IMG/VR virus record: IMGVR_UViG_3300009182_003299
Location: 1-27,420 of that record
From: a virus
Strand: one strand, 5' to 3'
Length of the DNA stretch: 27,420 bases
A program made the position numbers and the translations under genes. The notes under the pieces were generated by a model, which saw only the letters and a list, made by a program, of their open reading frames with translations, had not been told where the DNA came from and did not search any database. Below are positions 22,797-27,420 of this stretch, one piece after another; the stretch's first letter is position 1; every line of letters begins with the position of its first letter.

Positions 22797-23465
22797 TTAC
22801 TTTATAAAGTTAACAATCCTATCGTAATTAGGACGAAGATCTTGTTTTTGCAATTCATCTTTTATATCATCAATATAGACCTTACCTTTACCGACATGCA
22901 TTAATATTATTGGCATTCTTTTAACAAACGGAATGTCTTTCCATTTTTCTACATCTCTATGGAAACAACCTATAAAGGAAGAATCTATACCATGTTCTAA
23001 AAGTAATGCATTGAATACGCTAGTAAACAGTCCTACTTCTAAACAAGCCATTGCATATAAATCACCTAATCTAGATTCGTCGACTGCTTCGTACCTATGT
23101 CCGCGTTCAATGAGAAATTTTTGAAAAGGATTTGGATCTGTTTCTAATCGCATGGTGAATATAAGTAAATATGAGCAACTTAACATATTAGCATAATTTG
23201 GTAAGTGTTCCGTGTACCGTGCTTCTAGAGGATTTTCTATACTATCGGATAACCCTTCATTACTTAGTGAATTAAGATATACAAGTTCTTTATACTTCTG
23301 ATGATTGGGACCCAATACATGAACTGTGTACGGCATGAAGTTATTCTTAGATGGAGTAACCTTCCAGGTCTGTTGTAATAGAGAATCAATTAATGATTCT
23401 GGTATATCGGCAGTTGTATCGTATTCTCGTACAAATCTGCGGTTCACTAAAGTATTGTATATCAT
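22797..23465 (-). CDS. Nitroreductase-like flavoprotein, type A, 222 aa
   Basis: NRRFVREYD (8-16) is the basic FMN-phosphate motif, KVTPSKNNFMPYTVHVLGP (35-53) the second FMN segment, and ACLEVGLFTSVFNALLLEHGIDSSFIG the core helix pair. VGKGKVY is near the end. The family is typically 200-220 aa, so this is full length. It is a clear paralogue of the next-upstream 227-aa protein, sharing the TWKVTPSKNN stretch, LGP-x-HQ-x-YKE and the YDRIV-[NK]-FI ending. A weak AAAGAAAC sequence precedes the ATG. The two adjacent type-A genes could give a heterodimer. Confidence 0.78.
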   Translation of the reverse strand: MIYNTLVNRRFVREYDTTADIPESLIDSLLQQTWKVTPSKNNFMPYTVHVLGPNHQKYKELVYLNSLSNEGLSDSIENPLEARYTEHLPNYANMLSCSYLLIFTMRLETDPNPFQKFLIERGHRYEAVDESRLGDLYAMACLEVGLFTSVFNALLLEHGIDSSFIGCFHRDVEKWKDIPFVKRMPIILMHVGKGKVYIDDIKDELQKQDLRPNYDRIVNFIK

Positions 23466-23480
23466 ATGTTTCTTTTGAGT

Positions 23481-24164
23481 TTATTCTATAAATTTCACAA
23501 TTCTATCATAATCGGGTTTTACGTCACCAATGTAATCTTCAGTGGGTGGTAATTTCATATCTTCACGATAAACTTTTGCGTACCCGACTGTCATTAATAG
23601 CATCACCCGCCTATTTATAAATGGTATTTCTTTCCAATCGTCAATATCTTTGCTGAAATTTGCAGTAAACGATGTGTCAATACCTTCCTCAACACATAAT
23701 CCTCTAAAAGTGTTAGCAAATAAACCACATTCAACAGCAATATTTTCGCAACTTTGAATAAGTCCTTCTTCGAGGCAAGGGTCATAACATACTCCTCTGT
23801 TCCACTGACGTTGCTGATAAGGATTTAACGGACCACCTAATCTAAGTGTAAAAATTAAAAGATATTGACAGTTAAGTAAATTAGAGTATGCTGGGATTCT
23901 TCCTTTTGTCTTATCAGTATCCGGTATAGGATTACGCTTATTAGTTCTATCTTCATTGTTAGAAGATATATCATATATTATTTCTTTATAATGTTGATGC
24001 TCGGGCCCAAGTACATAAACATTATAGGCCATTATATTATTCTTAGATGGAGTTACCTTCCATGTTTTTTTAAGTATTTTTTCTATAGTTGATTGTTCAA
24101 TTAATGGCGCAGTTTGATCATATGTTAATACATGCTTATGTTTTCCTAAAGTTTCGTATATCAT
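23481..24164 (-). CDS. Nitroreductase-like protein, type A, with altered N-terminal motif, 227 aa
   Basis: Paralogue of the 222-aa protein: KVTPSKNNIMAYNVYVLGP, VECGLFANTFRGLCVEEGIDTSF and the ending KPDYDRIVKFIE all align. The Arg-Arg pair that usually binds the FMN phosphate is replaced: the segment reads GKHKHVLTYD where the neighbour has VNRRFVREYD. That may weaken flavin binding, and the protein may work as a partner of the 222-aa protein. It also has several extra Cys (such as in GVCYDPCLEEG). The ATG overlaps the aminotransferase stop (ATGA) and has an AAGGA site. Confidence 0.75.
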   Translation of the reverse strand: MIYETLGKHKHVLTYDQTAPLIEQSTIEKILKKTWKVTPSKNNIMAYNVYVLGPEHQHYKEIIYDISSNNEDRTNKRNPIPDTDKTKGRIPAYSNLLNCQYLLIFTLRLGGPLNPYQQRQWNRGVCYDPCLEEGLIQSCENIAVECGLFANTFRGLCVEEGIDTSFTANFSKDIDDWKEIPFINRRVMLLMTVGYAKVYREDMKLPPTEDYIGDVKPDYDRIVKFIE

Positions 24165-25234
24165 ATACTTTCCTTAACATTTTCGATGATAATACTTATC
24201 TCATCTTTTGTTAGCCATGCATGAATTGGCAAAGATAATATTGTATCTGCAACTATCTTAGAGACAACACAATTATCTTTTCGATGAACAATATTTTTAT
24301 ACATTGAATTGGATGATAGTGGTATTTCGTAATGTATAGAAGCCCCTAACTTTTTCTTTACACGATTTCTAGTTTCTGTATCTGCAAATCGTATGGTGTA
24401 CTTGTGGTAATTATGATTTAACTCTTCCGACATTGATTGAACATATATTGGTAAATTTTTAAATGCATCGTTATATTGATTGGCAATTTCTTGGCGTCGA
24501 ATTTGCGTTTTTTTTATATGTTGCAAACGTAAGTTAATAATTTCTGCATTAAGAACATACATTCTAGAATTATACCCAAGCATTTCAAAATCGGAATCTT
24601 TGCCATGTCGCCTTATCTTTTTAAACAGTTTGGCTTGTTCTTTATCGTTAGTTAAAAACATACCTCCGCCATTAATACCAGCAATAACTTTGTTACTATT
24701 AAAACTATAAACACTACAGTCACCTATAGTGCCGGCCGTTATTCCGTTTAGGCTTGACCCAAGACTTTGAGCAGCATCTTCAATGAACGCAATGTTTTTT
24801 TCTTTACAAAATTGTTGAATTTCGGATGTGTCTGTCATATTTCCAAATAGGTGAACATATACTATCGCCTTAGTCTTTTCGCTATACATACGTTTGATAC
24901 TAGCTAAACTCATATGATAAGAATCTAAATTAATATCGCAGAATACAGGTGTTGCACCTGCCATACTTACACATGCCGCAGACGAAATCCAAGAAAAGTC
25001 TGTTACTAGTACTTCATCTCCGGGACCAATACCGTAGCTTAGTAATGCAAAATGCAGAGCATCAGTGGCATTTGCTACCGACACTGCATATTGTCTACCA
25101 ACACGTTCTGCAAAATTACGTTCAAATTCTTCATTGTTTTCGTAATTAAGTTGCGACATAAATTGGTCAAACAACTCTAAATATGATTCTTTGTTTTCTT
25201 TATATTCTCGATCCCATCCGTCATATGATATCAT
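24161..25234 (-). CDS. DegT/DnrJ/EryC1/StrS-type aminotransferase, 357 aa
   Basis: PLP fold-type I sugar aminotransferase. VANATDALHFAL (53-64) is the phosphate-binding region, VTDFSWISSAACV follows, and EDAAQSLG (152-159) contains D153 for the pyridine nitrogen and Q156. SFNSNK (177-182) holds the Schiff-base lysine K182, followed by the glycine run INGGGMFLT. The length is close to the family's usual 370-400. It transfers an amino group, usually from glutamate, to a keto-sugar nucleotide. GDP-4-keto-6-deoxymannose from the gmd gene at 3206-4231 is a plausible substrate, which would give GDP-perosamine, but this is inference. It is third in the operon, with ATGA-type overlaps on both sides. 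Confidence 0.88.
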   Translation of the reverse strand: MISYDGWDREYKENKESYLELFDQFMSQLNYENNEEFERNFAERVGRQYAVSVANATDALHFALLSYGIGPGDEVLVTDFSWISSAACVSMAGATPVFCDINLDSYHMSLASIKRMYSEKTKAIVYVHLFGNMTDTSEIQQFCKEKNIAFIEDAAQSLGSSLNGITAGTIGDCSVYSFNSNKVIAGINGGGMFLTNDKEQAKLFKKIRRHGKDSDFEMLGYNSRMYVLNAEIINLRLQHIKKTQIRRQEIANQYNDAFKNLPIYVQSMSEELNHNYHKYTIRFADTETRNRVKKKLGASIHYEIPLSSNSMYKNIVHRKDNCVVSKIVADTILSLPIHAWLTKDEISIIIENVKESI

Positions 25235-26085
25235 TTTAATTTCTCTATTGCATTTAATATTGGTTTGATGTTTAAATCTTTAATAGGTCTTTTCCAATAC
25301 ACACTTCCGCCGTCATGTATTGTTTTATCTCTAAGATAAATTACGTTTTTTCTAAAATATTTACATTCTTGAAAAATTCTCGGAGCTGGATCAAATGTTT
25401 CTTTTGTGTAGACATAAGTTTCAAACATGCCCATGAGATTTTCTACAGGGGCAAACACATTATTATTCTTTATATTAACATACGATTCATCATATGTCAA
25501 AATTCCGTGATCGGAAAATTGATCAATAACTTTTTCTACCGATGCATAATATTTGTCGTTGGTTCCTAGGAACAAATATTTAAATTTTATATCATCCTTA
25601 TACGATTTGTAAATTTCAAAATTAATTGTTTTCTCAAAATGTTCACCTATGCCATTTGGATAAACTTCGGTATCACACAAATCTAAAATATTTTTTGGAG
25701 AATAAAATTCAACTGCTAACGGATATGTTGTGGGATGATTTTCTGAGTAAACTGCAATAATATTACCACCAAAAAGATTGCGCAATGAATCCTGTTGTTG
25801 TTTATTATAAAATTTAAAATCTTGGAAAGATAGTGTCATCATACTCCTTCCTAATATCAATGTTATATCAGTGGGACTGGTTGTGACATTATCAAATTCT
25901 ACATCTTTATAATGAATGTACTTGTTTTTAATTGAGTCTACATAGTTAGATTCTGAGAACTTTCTATGCCGAATAATAACTACCTTAGAATCTATACCTA
26001 AAGAATTTAGATATGAACAATATTCGTAACTATAGTAAAGTAACCCATCAACTGGTTTACTAGTAACTACAATATTAATGGTCAT
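25231..26085 (-). CDS. Glycosyltransferase-like protein (probable GT-B), 284 aa
   Basis: The protein begins with a strand-helix unit (INIVVTSKPVDGLLYYSYEYCSYLNSLG) like a GT-B N-terminal Rossmann fold. The C-terminal half has FKYLFLGTND and then ENLMGMFETYVYTKETFDPAPRIFQECKYFRKNVIYL, which resembles the donor-binding E-x7-E-type region of glycosyltransferases, where an acidic residue and a pro-aro-ile helix contact the nucleotide sugar. The assignment rests on this layout rather than on a strict motif. ATGA overlaps link it to the genes before and after. It likely attaches the amino sugar made by its downstream neighbour. Confidence 0.5.
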   Translation of the reverse strand: MTINIVVTSKPVDGLLYYSYEYCSYLNSLGIDSKVVIIRHRKFSESNYVDSIKNKYIHYKDVEFDNVTTSPTDITLILGRSMMTLSFQDFKFYNKQQQDSLRNLFGGNIIAVYSENHPTTYPLAVEFYSPKNILDLCDTEVYPNGIGEHFEKTINFEIYKSYKDDIKFKYLFLGTNDKYYASVEKVIDQFSDHGILTYDESYVNIKNNNVFAPVENLMGMFETYVYTKETFDPAPRIFQECKYFRKNVIYLRDKTIHDGGSVYWKRPIKDLNIKPILNAIEKLK

Positions 26086-27353
26086 TTGGGTATTTCGATT
26101 GCTTTGATGTCTCTTTGATAAATTGTATTAATTTTGATGGCATGCTCTGTCGGTATAACTTGTTTCTTTCCGTAGGGATCGATCAACGTTTTACCACCAT
26201 GTTCTCTAATATCAACGATTTTAATTTTCCTTTTTTCTTGTCCATTTTTCATCATTGGTTCAAAATCCACATCATCATATTTGGTAGTGACATTGTGTCC
26301 ATTACTTGCACCTATGGCAAATTCAGTATCATCTGACTCCCAACGCGGTCTGTTTGCGTTTGCCAGTCCAATTCCGAGACCAAAGAATATTTTTTTAGTC
26401 CCGGCTTTGACATCGTCATATATTCCTAATTTCTTTTCCCATTCAAAATCATAATCTGGGCCGAGGTCTTTGACTTTATTAGGTCCTGTACTTAGGCCCA
26501 TTTTGTTTGCAGCTCGCATTACTAATCCCATTGCCATGCCTACACTAACTATAGAATTCTCCCATCTCGAATCTCCCCATGGATTTTGCAAGGTGCCATC
26601 ATTGTTGCAGTTAAACATTGTTGGAGGTTGTTTGCATACAAATATCATATATAGATTAGCATTCATTTGAGAATTTCTCCACATTGCTGGTGGATTTTTT
26701 CTGTGAGTACTTCCCCATGAGAACTTGTAAAGATAATCAATGTTTTCACGATCTGTTGAATAATATACATCGTAGTATGCTTCATGCTGTTTTGACGGAG
26801 CATTTTGGGCTATCCATAACAGGTAGTCTACTGCTTCCTTAGACATTTTATAAGATAGATTCCAGTTTCTCTGACATTGCTGCATTTTGAGCATGATACG
26901 TTTTTCGTCATCCCAACCGTACAGCATGTGTTTTATACGATCTTCAAATGGCATGTTAATAGTGATGTCGTCACTATCTAATGCGAACCCTTTAGATAAA
27001 TTTTTCTTTAACAATTGGATACTTGCATCACACAATTCTGCTGCGCCAATTTCAGTTTCATAAAACGCATTTTTAAGCTCTTTTAACAAAAAGTGATACG
27101 CATCAAATTCAACATGCAATGGACATATCTGAAGAACTCCAGCTTTAAAAAATAATCCAGCAGCCTGATCCATTGGTGCTGTATTATTGTCCTCTAAGCA
27201 ATACACTAACGCATTTATTACGTAAGACATGTTCTCAACGCGAGTGTCGTAGTTGCCGGCATGTTCTGGATAATTGGTCGTAATCCACTGAACTACTTTA
27301 TTGGCAATTTCTTTGGATTTTGTTTTGAGTAATTTAGATGAGTTGATATACAT
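26082..27353 (-). CDS. Nitroreductase-like domain with an extra N-terminal helical domain, 423 aa
   Basis: Residues about 158-340 form a nitroreductase-like domain: QQCQRNWNLS (158-167), AQNAPSKQHEAYYDVYYSTD (182-201), SIVSVGMAMGLVMRAANKMGLSTG as core helix, and FFGLGIGLA as the FMN strand. About 150 residues precede it, a helical region (IANKVVQWITTNYPEH..., YVINALVYCLED) of a type I do not recognise, loosely similar to helical segments in phage structural proteins. About 80 residues follow, ending in a beta-rich tail. It is the first gene of the operon, behind a perfect late promoter and an AGGAAC ribosome site. It belongs with the 238-aa protein (type B). Confidence 0.72.
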   Translation of the reverse strand: MYINSSKLLKTKSKEIANKVVQWITTNYPEHAGNYDTRVENMSYVINALVYCLEDNNTAPMDQAAGLFFKAGVLQICPLHVEFDAYHFLLKELKNAFYETEIGAAELCDASIQLLKKNLSKGFALDSDDITINMPFEDRIKHMLYGWDDEKRIMLKMQQCQRNWNLSYKMSKEAVDYLLWIAQNAPSKQHEAYYDVYYSTDRENIDYLYKFSWGSTHRKNPPAMWRNSQMNANLYMIFVCKQPPTMFNCNNDGTLQNPWGDSRWENSIVSVGMAMGLVMRAANKMGLSTGPNKVKDLGPDYDFEWEKKLGIYDDVKAGTKKIFFGLGIGLANANRPRWESDDTEFAIGASNGHNVTTKYDDVDFEPMMKNGQEKRKIKIVDIREHGGKTLIDPYGKKQVIPTEHAIKINTIYQRDIKAIEIPK

Positions 27354-27372
27354 TACATTGTTCCTGTTTTTT

Positions 27373-27380
27373 TATTTATA
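27373..27380 (-). promoter_or_regulatory. T4-type late promoter TATAAATA
   Basis: On the minus strand the exact T4 late consensus TATAAATA stands 19 nt before the ATG at 27353, with the ribosome site AGGAAC between. It implies that the 11-gene nitroreductase / radical SAM operon is expressed late, with virion assembly. Confidence 0.75.
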
Positions 27381-27420
27381 TATGCTATATACTTTGAATA
27401 AATAATTTTATAATGAAATA

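Noticed and set aside
27381-27420. A rightward gene starting at the right edge
   Set aside because: A GAATAAATA element and an ATG near 27413 are present, but too few bases remain to support a coding call.

Overview
The window looks like part of an uncultured, probably marine, T4-like tailed phage genome. The evidence is tightly packed and overlapping genes, strong sigma-70-type early promoters driving small genes, a T4-type late promoter (TATAAATA) and a CTAAATA variant, fibre-like structural proteins, GIY-YIG proteins, and a large stock of sugar-modifying and radical-SAM genes of the kind known from T4-like viruses of marine picoplankton. No terminase, capsid, polymerase or tRNA gene is present, so host and exact lineage are open. 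By eye the first 5 kb is richer in G and C than the last 10 kb, which suggests mosaic origin.

Layout. (1) 1-1303, minus strand: small early genes, including two GIY-YIG-fold proteins. Four sigma-70-like promoters here all have exactly 17-bp spacers. (2) 1304-2074: an unusually long stretch without a confident gene, holding a terminator-like hairpin, two more hairpins, a 19-bp perfect inverted repeat around a doubtful 62-aa ORF, and G-rich repeats at about 26-bp period. (3) 2075-5016, minus strand: a four-gene sugar operon (GT9-like protein, GDP-mannose 4,6-dehydratase, second GT9-like protein, DUF6165-like protein) with its own promoter. (4) 5091-10076, plus strand: three beta-rich fibre-like proteins, then a protein with four N-terminal repeats fused to a glycosyltransferase-like domain. 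(5) 10069-18134, plus strand: four tandem paralogous radical SAM proteins with N-terminal twitch/SPASM-like cysteine sets, a sulfotransferase between the first two, an SGNH hydrolase-like protein, a 47-aa coiled-coil peptide, and a carbamoyltransferase that is only an N-terminal domain. (6) 27353-18105, minus strand: an 11-gene operon behind a perfect late promoter: nitroreductase fusion, glycosyltransferase-like protein, DegT aminotransferase, three more nitroreductases, a radical SAM core, a free-standing SPASM-like protein, another radical SAM enzyme, a full carbamoyltransferase and a methyltransferase.

Reading them together: regions 3 to 6 look like a phage glycan or small-molecule tailoring island. 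GDP-mannose dehydratase and a DegT aminotransferase could make an amino-deoxy sugar. Sulfo-, carbamoyl- and methyltransferases, an SGNH enzyme, six radical SAM cores and four flavin nitroreductase-like proteins could decorate it or another substrate. The most novel element is the minus-strand nitroreductase / radical SAM / split SPASM / carbamoyltransferase operon. Its product cannot be read from sequence alone.
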